Positions 19,240-28,053 of a stretch of 64,000 bases of DNA are shown here, one piece after another. The notes below the pieces were generated by a model. The model saw only the letters and a program-made list of their open reading frames with translations, was not told the origin of the DNA and did no database searches. Made by a program: the position numbers and the translations under genes. The stretch's first letter is position 1, and each line of letters begins with the position of its first letter. The stretch comes from Bacillota bacterium. GTDB lineage: Bacteria; Bacillota; Clostridia; Lachnospirales; Lachnospiraceae. Where the stretch lies: the NCBI GenBank assembly GCA_023415635.1, contig JAEZJV010000040.1:305449-369448 (forward strand). Reading direction: 5' to 3'.

Positions 19240-19272
19240 AGTCTGATAGAATTGTACAGTCCTTAACTTCTA

Positions 19273-21180
19273 TTATGCCTGTTCAGGGCTGTTGGGTGCG
19301 TCTTCAGCCGGAGTTTCCGACTTAGGCTCATCAATAATGCCCTTGACTTCATTGTATATATTCATAAATTCTTCACCGGTAATTGTCTCTTTGCTGATTA
19401 GGAAATCTGCAATCTTATCAAGAACATCCCGATTACCTGTCAATAGCTCTTCTGCTCTGTCATAACAGCTCTTCAGGATCTGCATGACTTCCTTATCAAT
19501 CTCACCCGCTGTTTCTTCTCCGCAGTTGAGAACCGCTCTGCCATCCAGATATCTGTTCTCTATAGATTCCAGTCCCATTAAGCCGAACTTCTCAGACATT
19601 CCATACTGGGTAACCATAGATCTGGCAAGCTGGGTAGCCTTCTCAATATCATTGGAGGCTCCTGTTGTGATGGAGTCAAAGACCAGCTTCTCAGCTGCAC
19701 GTCCTCCATAAAGAGTAACGATACGGGTTAGAATTTCATCCTTACTCATCAGATACTTCTCTTCCTCAGGAACCTGCATAACATAACCCAAGGAACCCAT
19801 GGTTCTTGGAACAATGGTGATCTTCTGAACCGGCTCCGCATGTTTTTCCAGCGCTGTGACAAGTGCATGACCAACCTCGTGATAAGCAACAATTCGTTTC
19901 TCTTCCTTGCTGAGGATACGATCCTTCTTCTCTTTGCCGGCAATAACAACTTCCACGGATTCAAATAAATCCTCCTGAGTTACTACGGTTCTGCCCTGCT
20001 TCACTGCAAGAATTGCAGCTTCATTGATCATATTGGCGAGATCAGAGCCTACTGCACCTGAGGTTGCTCTGGCGATTGCCTCTAAGTCAACAGAATCATG
20101 CATAAGAACATTTTTGGCATGAACCTTCAGAATATCTACTCTACCCTTTAAATCAGGTTTATCTACGATAATACGTCTATCAAAACGTCCCGGACGAAGG
20201 AGTGCCTTATCCAGAACCTCAGGCCGGTTGGTCGCTCCCAGAATAACAAGTCCCTTCGAGGAATCAAAACCGTCCATATTCGCAAGCAGCTGATTTAGTG
20301 TCTGTTCACGCTCATCATTGCCACCACCATAATGAGAATCACGGCTCTTACCGATGGCATCAATCTCATCGATGAAGATGATACAGGGCGCCGATTGCTG
20401 CGCCTGTTTGAATAAATCCCTTACCCTGGAGGCACCGACACCAACGAACATCTCTACAAAATCAGAACCGGATAAGGAGAAGAAGGGAACCTTCGCTTCT
20501 CCGGCTACTGCCTTGGCAAGCAGGGTCTTACCTGTTCCAGGAGGTCCTACCAGCAAAGCACCCTTTGGCAGCTTTGCACCAATCCGCGTATACTTTGCGG
20601 GATTATGCAAGAAATCCACAATTTCCGTCAGGGATTCCTTTGCTTCCTCCTGTCCTGCCACATCACGGAAGGTGACACCCGTCGATTTCTCCACATAAAC
20701 CTTGGCATTACTCTTTCCGACACCCATCATACCACCGCTGTTTTTTGAGATGGATCGGAATAAAAACCACATAACAACATAAATCAAAATGAACGGTATT
20801 ACATAAGAAAGAATTGTGCTGACAAGTGAGCCGCGGGTATCCACAATCTCCTGTCCGAAATCCACATCTGCTTTGTCTAAGCGTTCGACCAGGCCGAGAT
20901 CTGCAAAGTAACCAGTATAATAAGTAGTTGCCAGTGGGCTGTTACCCTTATCCTTAGGCTTGATCTCTAAGGTACCGTTATTTTTAGCAGTAACCGATTC
21001 AACCTTTCCGTCATCAAGCATCTGAAGGAACTCACTGTAGGTTATCTCTTCCCTGTTACCTGCCTTAATTTGTGCCGCTAAGGTCCAAAACATGTACAGT
21101 ATGATCAGAGACGAAACCAGTGTAATAATGATGACCATCCTGTTCGGACTATTATTATTGTTTTTATTTTTATTATCCAT
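19273..21180 (-). CDS. ftsH: ATP-dependent zinc metalloprotease FtsH
   Basis: 635 aa. Membrane-bound AAA+ protease for quality control of membrane proteins and regulated turnover. Two transmembrane segments (about 14-35 and 110-132) flank the extracytoplasmic domain. Walker A GPPGTGKT is near 211-218, Walker B IIFIDEID follows, and the second region of homology is ATNRPEVLDKALLRPGRFDR. The zinc site HEVGH is near 430. SD AGGAGG, spacing 6. It is divergent from pyrG with a long AT-rich leader; the usual neighbours tilS and hpt are not here. Confidence 0.97.
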   Translation of the reverse strand: MDNKNKNNNNSPNRMVIIITLVSSLIILYMFWTLAAQIKAGNREEITYSEFLQMLDDGKVESVTAKNNGTLEIKPKDKGNSPLATTYYTGYFADLGLVERLDKADVDFGQEIVDTRGSLVSTILSYVIPFILIYVVMWFLFRSISKNSGGMMGVGKSNAKVYVEKSTGVTFRDVAGQEEAKESLTEIVDFLHNPAKYTRIGAKLPKGALLVGPPGTGKTLLAKAVAGEAKVPFFSLSGSDFVEMFVGVGASRVRDLFKQAQQSAPCIIFIDEIDAIGKSRDSHYGGGNDEREQTLNQLLANMDGFDSSKGLVILGATNRPEVLDKALLRPGRFDRRIIVDKPDLKGRVDILKVHAKNVLMHDSVDLEAIARATSGAVGSDLANMINEAAILAVKQGRTVVTQEDLFESVEVVIAGKEKKDRILSKEEKRIVAYHEVGHALVTALEKHAEPVQKITIVPRTMGSLGYVMQVPEEEKYLMSKDEILTRIVTLYGGRAAEKLVFDSITTGASNDIEKATQLARSMVTQYGMSEKFGLMGLESIENRYLDGRAVLNCGEETAGEIDKEVMQILKSCYDRAEELLTGNRDVLDKIADFLISKETITGEEFMNIYNEVKGIIDEPKSETPAEDAPNSPEQA

Positions 21181-21572
21181 GAAATCCTCCTAGTCACAGA
21201 ATACTTCTAGCCATAACGATCAAAATGTAAGATATTGACACTTGGTTGCCCGTTTTACAGGCATTCCCCGATTGAGGGTCACACCGCAACGTTATTCTAT
21301 ACAAAAGGAATATGCCTTTCCCGCGATGTGTTTACCCTTATGGAGTATTTTTATCTTATTGGACTTATAAGACAATCATTTTTATAAGATATAAGATGCT
21401 TAACAGTCCCAATTTATGGCTATAAGGGCTGTATACATCATTATAGCTATAGTCTTACCATAAATCAATTAAAATGTTCTTAAAATTCTGTGATTAAATT
21501 GTGTACAACCTAACCATAACCTTATTTTATGTAAAAAGCAAGCTTTTATTTCATTAGTAGAATCTATTTGAT
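21181..21572. other. Long upstream region of ftsH, no gene seen
   Basis: About 390 bp between ftsH and the pyrG promoter. No coding frame is credible. On the ftsH (minus) strand small hairpins are visible (TGCC/GGCA around 21247-21263). An imperfect inverted repeat ATTTATGG-CTATAA pairs with TTATAG and CCATAAAT (21412-21465). I found no match to a riboswitch or T-box consensus. Confidence 0.4.
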
Positions 21573-21601
21573 TTGACTTTCGTCTAAAACTATAGTATAC
21601 T
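21573..21601 (+). promoter_or_regulatory. pyrG promoter, sigma-A type
   Basis: TTGACT (21573-21578), a 17-bp spacer and TATACT (21596-21601), each one mismatch from consensus. Predicted transcription start about 21607-21609. The start region is A-rich and has no run of G, unlike the GGG start used for CTP-sensed reiterative transcription at Bacillus pyrG. Confidence 0.82.
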
Positions 21602-21628
21602 ATATCAAAAATTGTTCATCATACCAGC

Positions 21629-21731
21629 AAAGGAGCCGGAAATGGTTTAAGGTCCACCATTAAGGATCGTCTGGCTATTTTCACCCATTTTTGCCTTAAA
21701 CCTTGTTCAGTTAGGTTTGATGGCTTTTTTT
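21629..21731 (+). promoter_or_regulatory. pyrG leader: three-codon ORF and alternative hairpins (attenuator)
   Basis: A strong SD AAAGGAG (21629-21635) precedes, at spacing 6, the minimal ORF ATG-GTT-TAA (21642-21650). This ORF overlaps GGTTTAAGG (21644-21652), which is exactly complementary to CCTTAAACC (21694-21702). That second element is also the 5' arm of the terminator hairpin. A ribosome on the mini-ORF would hide the antiterminator arm and favour termination. The pairing and mini-ORF are read directly; the regulatory logic is inferred. Confidence 0.65.
21693..21731 (+). terminator. Intrinsic terminator in the pyrG leader
   Basis: The stem GCCTTAAACCT (21693-21703) pairs with AGGTTTGATGGC (21713-21724) with one bulge and one wobble, loop of 9 nt, followed directly by seven T. 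It lies 150 bp before the pyrG start and after its promoter, the position of an attenuator. Confidence 0.8.
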
Positions 21732-21812
21732 ATTGTTAAAAATACCAAACCATCATACTCAAGGGCAGCGTTCTTCAAGGACGGAGACAGCTCCCTGTAA
21801 CCAAATAGGCAC

Positions 21813-21872
21813 AAAGGAGGTAAATCCTCCTTAAAACTAAAGGAGGTAAATCCTCCTTAAAACTAAAGGAGG
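21813..21872 (+). repeat. 26-nt tandem repeat carrying SD and anti-SD before pyrG
   Basis: AAAGGAGGTAAATCCTCCTT followed by AAAACT is repeated exactly twice (21813-21838, 21839-21864). A third partial copy AAAGGAGG (21865-21872) is the real ribosome-binding site, 9 nt before the pyrG ATG. Each full unit can fold as an AAGGAGG/CCTCCTT hairpin, and the second CCTCC could instead mask the third, functional SD. Confidence 0.9.
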
Positions 21873-21881
21873 ATTGTTAAT

Positions 21882-23498
21882 ATGGCTACGAAATATGTGT
21901 TTGTAACCGGTGGTGTTGTATCAGGTCTCGGCAAGGGTATTACAGCCGCTTCTCTCGGAAGGCTATTAAAGGCACGTGGTTACCATGTGACAATGCAGAA
22001 ATTTGACCCATATATAAATATCGATCCAGGTACTATGAACCCCATCCAGCACGGTGAGGTTTTTGTAACGGATGACGGTGCTGAGACTGACTTGGATTTA
22101 GGACATTATGAAAGGTTTATAGATGAAAGCCTCAATAAGATGTCCAATGTGACCACAGGTAAGATATACTGGTCCGTATTGTCTAAGGAAAGACGAGGAG
22201 ATTTCGGAGGAGGAACTGTCCAGGTAATCCCTCACATTACGAATGAAATTAAAAGCCGTTTCTATAGAAACGATCAAAGTTTCGATACTCATATTGCCAT
22301 CATCGAGGTAGGTGGTACCGTCGGTGATATCGAAAGCCAGCCATTTCTTGAGGCAATCCGCCAATTCCGCCAGGATATCGGAGATCACAATGCAGCGTTA
22401 ATTCATGTAACTCTTATTCCTTATCTGAAAGCCTCCGGTGAAATGAAGACCAAACCTACCCAGGCCAGCGTAAAGGAACTGCAGGGAATGGGTATTCGTC
22501 CGGATATCATTGTATGCAGAACTGAGCTTCCCTTAGAAAATGGTATCAAGGATAAGATCGCACTCTTCTGTAATGTTCCCAGTTCTAATGTACTACAGAA
22601 TCTGGATGTGGAATATTTATATGAAGCACCTCTTGCTCTGGAGCAGGAACATCTTGCCGATGTTACCCTCAACTGTCTTGACCTGCCCTGTCCGAAGCCT
22701 GATCTTGCTGATTGGGAGGAGATGGTTAACTCCCTGAAGAACCCGAAGGAGGAGGTAACAGTTGCACTGGTCGGCAAGTATACACAGCTTCACGATGCAT
22801 ATCTCAGTGTTGCTGAATCTCTGAAGCATGGTGCTGTGGCAAATCATTCTTCTATCAATATCAAATGGATTCTTTCCGAGGATGTAACCAATGAAAATGT
22901 ATCCGAACTGCTGGCGGATGTAAGTGGAATTATCGTACCTGGCGGCTTTGGTGATCGAGGTATTGAAGGCAAAATAAATGCCATCCGCTATGCCAGAGAG
23001 AACAACATCCCATTCCTGGGTCTGTGTCTCGGCATGCAGCTGGCACTAGTTGAATATGCTAGAAATGTAATCGGCTTTGAAGACGCACACAGTGCAGAGC
23101 TTGATCCCTCTACCACCCATCCGATTATTCATCTGATGCCGGAACAGGATGGAATAGAGGATATCGGTGGAACCTTAAGGCTCGGCTCCTATCCCTGCGT
23201 ACTGGACGAAGGTACCAAGGCTTATCAGCTGTACGGCGAAAAGGTAATCCACGAAAGACACCGCCACCGTTATGAGGTGAATAATTATTACCGTAATGAA
23301 TTTTTGAAGCATGAGATAAAACTTTCCGGCCTCTCACCGGACGGACGTATCGTCGAAATGATTGAGCTGACCAGTCATCCCTGGTTCCTCGGCACACAGG
23401 CACACCCTGAATTCAAGTCGAGACCGAATAAGCCACATCCGTTATTCCGTGGCTTTGTCGATGCCGCACTTACCTTTAGAAGAGAAAATGGAAGATAG
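21882..23498 (+). CDS. pyrG: CTP synthase
   Basis: 538 aa, full length. It converts UTP to CTP using ATP and glutamine, the last step of pyrimidine nucleotide synthesis. The N-terminal synthetase domain has the P-loop GGVVSGLGKG (residues 11-20). The C-terminal class I glutamine amidotransferase has the nucleophile Cys in LGLCLGMQLA and the His/Glu in AHPEFKSRP. Expression is probably attenuated by the leader described separately. Its last 57 bp are antisense to the 3' end of the convergent lspA gene. Confidence 0.98.
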   Translation: MATKYVFVTGGVVSGLGKGITAASLGRLLKARGYHVTMQKFDPYINIDPGTMNPIQHGEVFVTDDGAETDLDLGHYERFIDESLNKMSNVTTGKIYWSVLSKERRGDFGGGTVQVIPHITNEIKSRFYRNDQSFDTHIAIIEVGGTVGDIESQPFLEAIRQFRQDIGDHNAALIHVTLIPYLKASGEMKTKPTQASVKELQGMGIRPDIIVCRTELPLENGIKDKIALFCNVPSSNVLQNLDVEYLYEAPLALEQEHLADVTLNCLDLPCPKPDLADWEEMVNSLKNPKEEVTVALVGKYTQLHDAYLSVAESLKHGAVANHSSINIKWILSEDVTNENVSELLADVSGIIVPGGFGDRGIEGKINAIRYARENNIPFLGLCLGMQLALVEYARNVIGFEDAHSAELDPSTTHPIIHLMPEQDGIEDIGGTLRLGSYPCVLDEGTKAYQLYGEKVIHERHRHRYEVNNYYRNEFLKHEIKLSGLSPDGRIVEMIELTSHPWFLGTQAHPEFKSRPNKPHPLFRGFVDAALTFRRENGR

Positions 23499-23924
23499 CA
23501 GCATCAAGGCTGAACCCAAAAAGATTGCCATGTCGGCCAGATTAAAGATAACACTCTTCAGCTTCTTACATTTGAAGCTGAAGTAATCTACGACATAACC
23601 CTTCATAATTCTGTCAGCTACATTGCTGATTGCTCCGCCGAGGGCAAAGGCCAGGCCTAATTTAAATAATTTTTTACCCTTTTGTGGAAGAAGAATGAGG
23701 AAAAGGAGTGATACCAATCCTAAGAATATACAGGATATGGTCTTAAGCAGCTCCTTTTTTTCACCCATAAAATTAAGGAAGGCCCCCTCATTATGGTGCT
23801 TTCGGATAATGATGTGACCTTTTAGAATTTCCTCCCTTTCGCCGAGCTCTCTGTGCTTCTCAATGTAATTCTTAATCTTATATTCACCTATGACAATGAC
23901 TAAAACTATGATGATATAAAGCAT
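23442..23924 (-). CDS. lspA: Signal peptidase II-like lipoprotein peptidase
   Basis: 160 aa. Membrane aspartyl protease that removes lipoprotein signal peptides after lipidation. Four transmembrane segments are visible. The family motifs are HHNEGAFLNF, GGAISNVADRI (first catalytic Asp) and VIFNLADMAIF (second catalytic Asp). The real start is the ATG at 23924 behind GGAGGAGG. The sequence is divergent from textbook LspA (GEYKIKNYIEK instead of the usual DQ-x-K start), so it may be one of two copies. The 3' end overlaps the end of pyrG by 57 bp on the opposite strand. Confidence 0.82.
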   Translation of the reverse strand: MLYIIIVLVIVIGEYKIKNYIEKHRELGEREEILKGHIIIRKHHNEGAFLNFMGEKKELLKTISCIFLGLVSLLFLILLPQKGKKLFKLGLAFALGGAISNVADRIMKGYVVDYFSFKCKKLKSVIFNLADMAIFLGSALMLLSSIFSSKGKCGIDKATE

Positions 23925-23991
23925 CTTTCCTCCTCCTTCCAAAACTCTGCACTAATTTAGAATAACCATTTCTTGGATGTCTGTATGCGAA

Positions 23992-24016
23992 AAGCCACTA
24001 ACTTATTTAGTGACTT
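23992..24016 (-). terminator. Terminator at the end of the Maf-N gene
   Basis: On the minus strand AAGTCACTAA and TTAGTGGCTT form a 10-bp stem (one G-U) followed by TTTCGC. The 5' arm contains the stop codon of the gene at 24007. This ends the long glycan cluster before lspA. Confidence 0.7.
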
Positions 24017-24933
24017 TCATCTATCTCCAGTACCTTTAGCCAAGGCAATCCCGTTTCTACAATAGCTTTACCCTTTTGACTGTGAATATTCTTATAGGAA
24101 GGATAATGTACCCGAAAAACCTCACTGCTCTTGAGCTCTTCTAATCTCTCTGCAAGTAGTTCATAATTCGGATCATAAATTAACCTCACTCTCTCCTCTG
24201 ATAGAAACTGCTTAAGGTCAGTAAAAGCACAGGCAAGCCGGATTACGTTGGCATCTGACTCATAAACATCAATTTTCTTGTTCGGAGCTAATGCAAGAAG
24301 TTCATTGATATGGTATCCCATACCCAGTCCATAAAGGACATAGCAGTCTGCCTCCTGCTTAAACCAGCTTCTCGCCAGCAAAAAGGCCTCGGTTTGTATC
24401 TTATTATTCGTATGAAAATAGAATTTAGTTCCTTCATTTTCAGCAGCCATCGTCATAAGCCCGGAGGAAGTAAATTCAATACGGTAACCACTTTCCAGAA
24501 GCTCCGCAGAGATCATTGGCTCCTGTAACAGCTCCGTGTTCCCTATTGTTTTCTTAATCATGTAGGATATATTTTCCTGATATCTTTCCTCATCAAAAGC
24601 AATCTCTTCTTTACTTATAATCAGCTCCTGTACACTAAGAAGAAAATTCATCAGCTGCAGCTCCAGAAGATCGGCCAGAAGGATGAAATCCTTGTTTTTT
24701 TTTGCTTCAAGTATTCCGTTCAGCATCTCAAAAATCGATTCTGTATTCACAAGATTAAAATAGTCCCGATCAGTAATGATCGCTTCAATGATATAATTGA
24801 TCTCTTCCATAGAATCAGCTATCAGACTCAGGGCTTTATCGCACTGTTGTTCACGAAAATAATAAATTACCTTGTCCATTCTTCCTAATAGTCTGATATT
24901 ACGCTCAAAGATGCCTCTTATGTTCTGCGTCAA
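24007..24933 (-). CDS. Stand-alone Maf N-terminal domain protein, no DUF115 transferase
   Basis: 308 aa. It aligns by eye along its whole length with residues 1 to about 300 of the Maf protein at 30132-31853. Shared features are an N-terminal helical region with a KDFILLADLLE/KDYVYLADLYE segment, then IEFTSSGLMTMA/IEFTSYGDYTLA, VLYGLGMGYH/IIYGLGLGYH and a VYESDxNxIxLAC motif. It then stops where the DUF115 catalytic domain should begin. No remnant of that domain follows; a terminator overlaps the stop. The start is TTG at 24933, 4 bp after the upstream glycosyltransferase, so they are coupled. Role unknown: possibly a flagellin-binding or scaffolding partner. Confidence 0.75.
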   Translation of the reverse strand: MTQNIRGIFERNIRLLGRMDKVIYYFREQQCDKALSLIADSMEEINYIIEAIITDRDYFNLVNTESIFEMLNGILEAKKNKDFILLADLLELQLMNFLLSVQELIISKEEIAFDEERYQENISYMIKKTIGNTELLQEPMISAELLESGYRIEFTSSGLMTMAAENEGTKFYFHTNNKIQTEAFLLARSWFKQEADCYVLYGLGMGYHINELLALAPNKKIDVYESDANVIRLACAFTDLKQFLSEERVRLIYDPNYELLAERLEELKSSEVFRVHYPSYKNIHSQKGKAIVETGLPWLKVLEIDESH

Positions 24934-24937
24934 GTTC

Positions 24938-25966
24938 TCACCCCTTATTCTCTATGCACCATGCATCAAACAGAGCCCGATATGCATCCTCCTGCTCTCT
25001 GTTGCCCAGCTTTTGATAGCATTCTGCCAGCCGCTTTAATGGATAGTCCCCTGCATAGCGGATATTTAATTCACATTCTGTCTCATATGCTGCATTATAG
25101 TACCAGATGGTAGCCTCCTGGTAATCTTCTAATTCCAGGAAATACTCTCCCAATTCATAGCATACCTCAGCACTGCCCTTACCATCCGCAATATTTCTAA
25201 GGCTATATTTCAACAGGCTGTTATAATCCCTTCGGAGTCTGGCGCATTTGACCAAAATACATTCGTAAATCTTACGTTCCCGGTCACTGCAGTCCGCATT
25301 ATCCGAAAAATTCTGAAAGTATGTCTCAGCTTGAAGAAAATCCTCGTCTTCTCCTGCAATATACAACTCCCTGGCGTACATAGCATAAAGCTTTGGAGAC
25401 AGCTTACCTTCCCTCTCGATCACCCTCTGAAAGATCATAAAATCCCTTCCTGAATGATTGGATAAAGGCATATGGTAAATAACAATATCACTATCATAAA
25501 TCACAGGAGACAGGACAACATTTTCATGCACAGGCTCCATCCAGTGAAAAGTCCGTAATCTCTTATACAGCTTCGGTCGATATTCCATATCAAAGTTATA
25601 GGTTGTATTAAAGGCCAGTTGATTGGTATACTTCATCTGTACTATTTCAATCTCCGGCAGCAGCTTCTGCTTCAGCAGCAGAAACCGCTGTCGGTTAGTT
25701 TCATCTATTACCTCGTCTGCGTCAGCCACATAGATATAGTCCATGGTTGCTTTAGAAAAGGAGAAATTTCTAGCCGCTGAAAAATCATGTGTCCATACAA
25801 AATCGTAAATTTTATCCGTATATTTTGCAGCGATCTGCTTTGTAGCATCCGTCGACCCGGTATCGATAATAATCAACTCTTCTACCAATCCCTGAAGAGA
25901 TTCCAAACATCTGGCAAGAACCTTCTCTTCATTCTTCACTATCATGCAGACGCTGATCGTTATCAT
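24938..25966 (-). CDS. Family 2 glycosyltransferase with C-terminal TPR-like repeats
   Basis: 342 aa. The GT-A domain begins ISVCMIVKNEEKVLARCLES and has the DxD-like DADE at residues 82-85. It resembles the SunS-like branch in which a GT2 domain is joined to helical repeats. From about residue 215 the protein is helical with TPR-like signatures (YELGEYFLELEDYQEATIWY). A protein-glycosylating role, perhaps toward flagellin, fits the position next to Maf-type genes but is inferred. SD AAGGAG, ATG at 25966. Confidence 0.8.
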   Translation of the reverse strand: MITISVCMIVKNEEKVLARCLESLQGLVEELIIIDTGSTDATKQIAAKYTDKIYDFVWTHDFSAARNFSFSKATMDYIYVADADEVIDETNRQRFLLLKQKLLPEIEIVQMKYTNQLAFNTTYNFDMEYRPKLYKRLRTFHWMEPVHENVVLSPVIYDSDIVIYHMPLSNHSGRDFMIFQRVIEREGKLSPKLYAMYARELYIAGEDEDFLQAETYFQNFSDNADCSDRERKIYECILVKCARLRRDYNSLLKYSLRNIADGKGSAEVCYELGEYFLELEDYQEATIWYYNAAYETECELNIRYAGDYPLKRLAECYQKLGNREQEDAYRALFDAWCIENKG

Positions 25967-25989
25967 GATTCCTCTCCTTGTTGTATGTT

Positions 25990-28053
25990 TTACGGCGCAA
26001 TCATCGCAGCTGTTAACTGAACAGATTTATAGCGTACTATGTAGCTCGGGTCTGTGGGGGTAGCCGGTATAGTAACCTCATATACCGTGAGCCATTGACC
26101 TGCTCTGCCTGTCGTATCAATTGCAATGGCCGGATCAAATACAGTATAGGTAGCATCCACTGTATCCTCACACTTCTTATCAGTGATTTCAGCGGAAGAA
26201 TATGCATATACCAACCGGTTCGTGGAAGGTATTGTACTCATTACATTGACTAACGTTGTATTAGATGCTGTACCCGCTTTCGGTGTCATGAGCAGGGTTC
26301 CTGCCTCTGTAGGGTTCTTGATGGTAAGCTTGCTGGAGGCTTTATCTACAGTTCCATTATCATAGTATATGGATAGGGTCCTTGCGGTACAGTTAGCCAT
26401 CTTCGCAAGCTCAGTACCTGTTAAGTTAATGTATAGATAGTTTTCAATAGAAGGATCCAGTGTTGCAGGATTATCCGGTACTAAAGTGAACGGAATTTCT
26501 TTGGTTCCTAGCTTCACAGACTTGACATGCTTCTCAAATGGCTTCCTGCCAGCTGTATTGAGCAGCACCTTAATCTGGATATCTCCTGAATAACCACCCT
26601 TGGTATATACATAAGTTTTTTTCGGAGCTGTCGGTAAAGAAGGATAATTGACAGGAAAGCTTGCATAGGTAGATGCCATCTGGAAATCCACCTGTGCACG
26701 GGTAGATGTCTCAGCCTGATACTTGATTTCCTTTTTTCTAAAGTATATCGTACAGCCATCCGTTGCTTTTGTAGCTGCTATTTTGACCGGAGTATTTCTA
26801 GTAATTTGAGTCCATCCGGCACGATCGATATCAAGCACACTACCGGACTTCACTACTGTATATTCATAAGGATAAGCATCGGTAGCAGACGGAATTGTTA
26901 CAATCACATTCTTGGTTCCGTTGTAGCTTACATAGACATTATTATCTGCTGTGGTCGGTATCCCCTCAATAGCATGACCAGCAATAATACGTTGACCAGG
27001 AATATTGGTAGTATATATTTTTGAGGATGCTGCTTTTGCTGTAGCATAGTCCCTTACATCAATAGACATAGGAGGGAAGGAATCCGTCAAACCGTCAGAA
27101 CCGTCCGCCAGCATATCCTTTAGCTTGAGCGCTTTATTCGTGATGTCTGTTACCTTAGTCCAATTGGTATAGTTTAATCCACCATCCAAGGAGATTCTAT
27201 ATTCCTGGCCATAGCGGATATCCATCTTAAATTTGCTTCCATCAACCTTCGTAACCGGAGTTACATCCTGTTTATTGATCTTTAATCTGACCTCTGCCCC
27301 GGGACGCCTTCCTTCTGTTCCGTCCGGAAGAGTCGCTGCATTGAAAACCATATCACCTTCATCTGCAGAAAGCGCTGACAGGCGCTTAAACTGATTCATA
27401 TAGGAATAACTTCTGACATCATATCTAAAATCATCTGTGGTATAGCCGGTTACACCGCTGACCTCTGCCACATCATTAAAAGCAGCTGTACGGAAATAAA
27501 GAATAGTTCCCTTTACAAGATATCTCTTTAGAAGTGCTGTCTCCAGATATTCGGAATCCAGCCATTCACCGTCGGACCCCTTCTTCCACTGCAAATCTTC
27601 TATGGTGATCGGTTTGATACCTGTCCCCTCGGATGATCTGATATTCAGCAGCTCGGCTACTGTAGTACTGGTATCGATGGTACTGTAATTTATGGATACC
27701 TCCAGTTTCTGAGGTCTCTTCTTGATTATGATACGTGCCGGAGCGGGATTATCATTACCCTTGATTATTAGAATATTATCTGTATTCGGTGACAGATAGG
27801 AAAAATCAATTACAGTAAAAAAATCTGTCGCATCAACAACGTCCCAACGACCTCTTCCGGCATCCACCTCTGTAGCAAAGGAGATCTTAGTATTGCCGTT
27901 ATTCTTGACAATGATGCTCTCATCCGAGTAAGTAACTGCCACTACCGCAATTGGATCACCGGCTGCCAAGGCTTTATTCTCCGGGTAACAAATTAATCCA
28001 AATATCGCGACAAAAAACAGCACGAAGCATAACCTTTGTTTTTTCATTTTCAT
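25990..28053 (-). CDS. Large secreted protein of unknown function
   Basis: 687 aa with a clear Sec signal peptide (basic MKMKKQR, hydrophobic core, likely cleavage after ALA near residue 31). The rest is hydrophilic and beta-rich, with recurring modules containing phrases like DGEW/DGGLNYTNW and TIYFRKKE/ILYFRTAAF, suggesting repeated Ig-like domains. No catalytic motif, LPxTG, choline-binding or S-layer motif was recognised. The chosen start (28053) has GGAGG at spacing 5; the upstream ATG at 28065 would overlap that SD. It sits between a paralogous secreted protein and the glycosyltransferase, so it may be a surface protein co-expressed with the glycan genes. Confidence 0.65.
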   Translation of the reverse strand: MKMKKQRLCFVLFFVAIFGLICYPENKALAAGDPIAVVAVTYSDESIIVKNNGNTKISFATEVDAGRGRWDVVDATDFFTVIDFSYLSPNTDNILIIKGNDNPAPARIIIKKRPQKLEVSINYSTIDTSTTVAELLNIRSSEGTGIKPITIEDLQWKKGSDGEWLDSEYLETALLKRYLVKGTILYFRTAAFNDVAEVSGVTGYTTDDFRYDVRSYSYMNQFKRLSALSADEGDMVFNAATLPDGTEGRRPGAEVRLKINKQDVTPVTKVDGSKFKMDIRYGQEYRISLDGGLNYTNWTKVTDITNKALKLKDMLADGSDGLTDSFPPMSIDVRDYATAKAASSKIYTTNIPGQRIIAGHAIEGIPTTADNNVYVSYNGTKNVIVTIPSATDAYPYEYTVVKSGSVLDIDRAGWTQITRNTPVKIAATKATDGCTIYFRKKEIKYQAETSTRAQVDFQMASTYASFPVNYPSLPTAPKKTYVYTKGGYSGDIQIKVLLNTAGRKPFEKHVKSVKLGTKEIPFTLVPDNPATLDPSIENYLYINLTGTELAKMANCTARTLSIYYDNGTVDKASSKLTIKNPTEAGTLLMTPKAGTASNTTLVNVMSTIPSTNRLVYAYSSAEITDKKCEDTVDATYTVFDPAIAIDTTGRAGQWLTVYEVTIPATPTDPSYIVRYKSVQLTAAMIAP

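Noticed and set aside
21181..21330. T-box or riboswitch in the ftsH leader
   Set aside because: No AGGGTGGNACCGCG-type motif or other recognisable riboswitch core on the ftsH strand.
21607..21615. GGG-type reiterative start as at Bacillus pyrG
   Set aside because: The predicted start region is A-rich; no G-run lies within reach of the -10.
21813..21872. Repeats before pyrG considered as a CRISPR fragment
   Set aside because: Units are directly adjacent without spacers and clearly carry the ribosome-binding site.
24007..24933. Calling the truncated Maf a pseudogene
   Set aside because: No frameshift, internal stop or downstream DUF115 remnant; the frame is coupled to the preceding gene and followed by a terminator.
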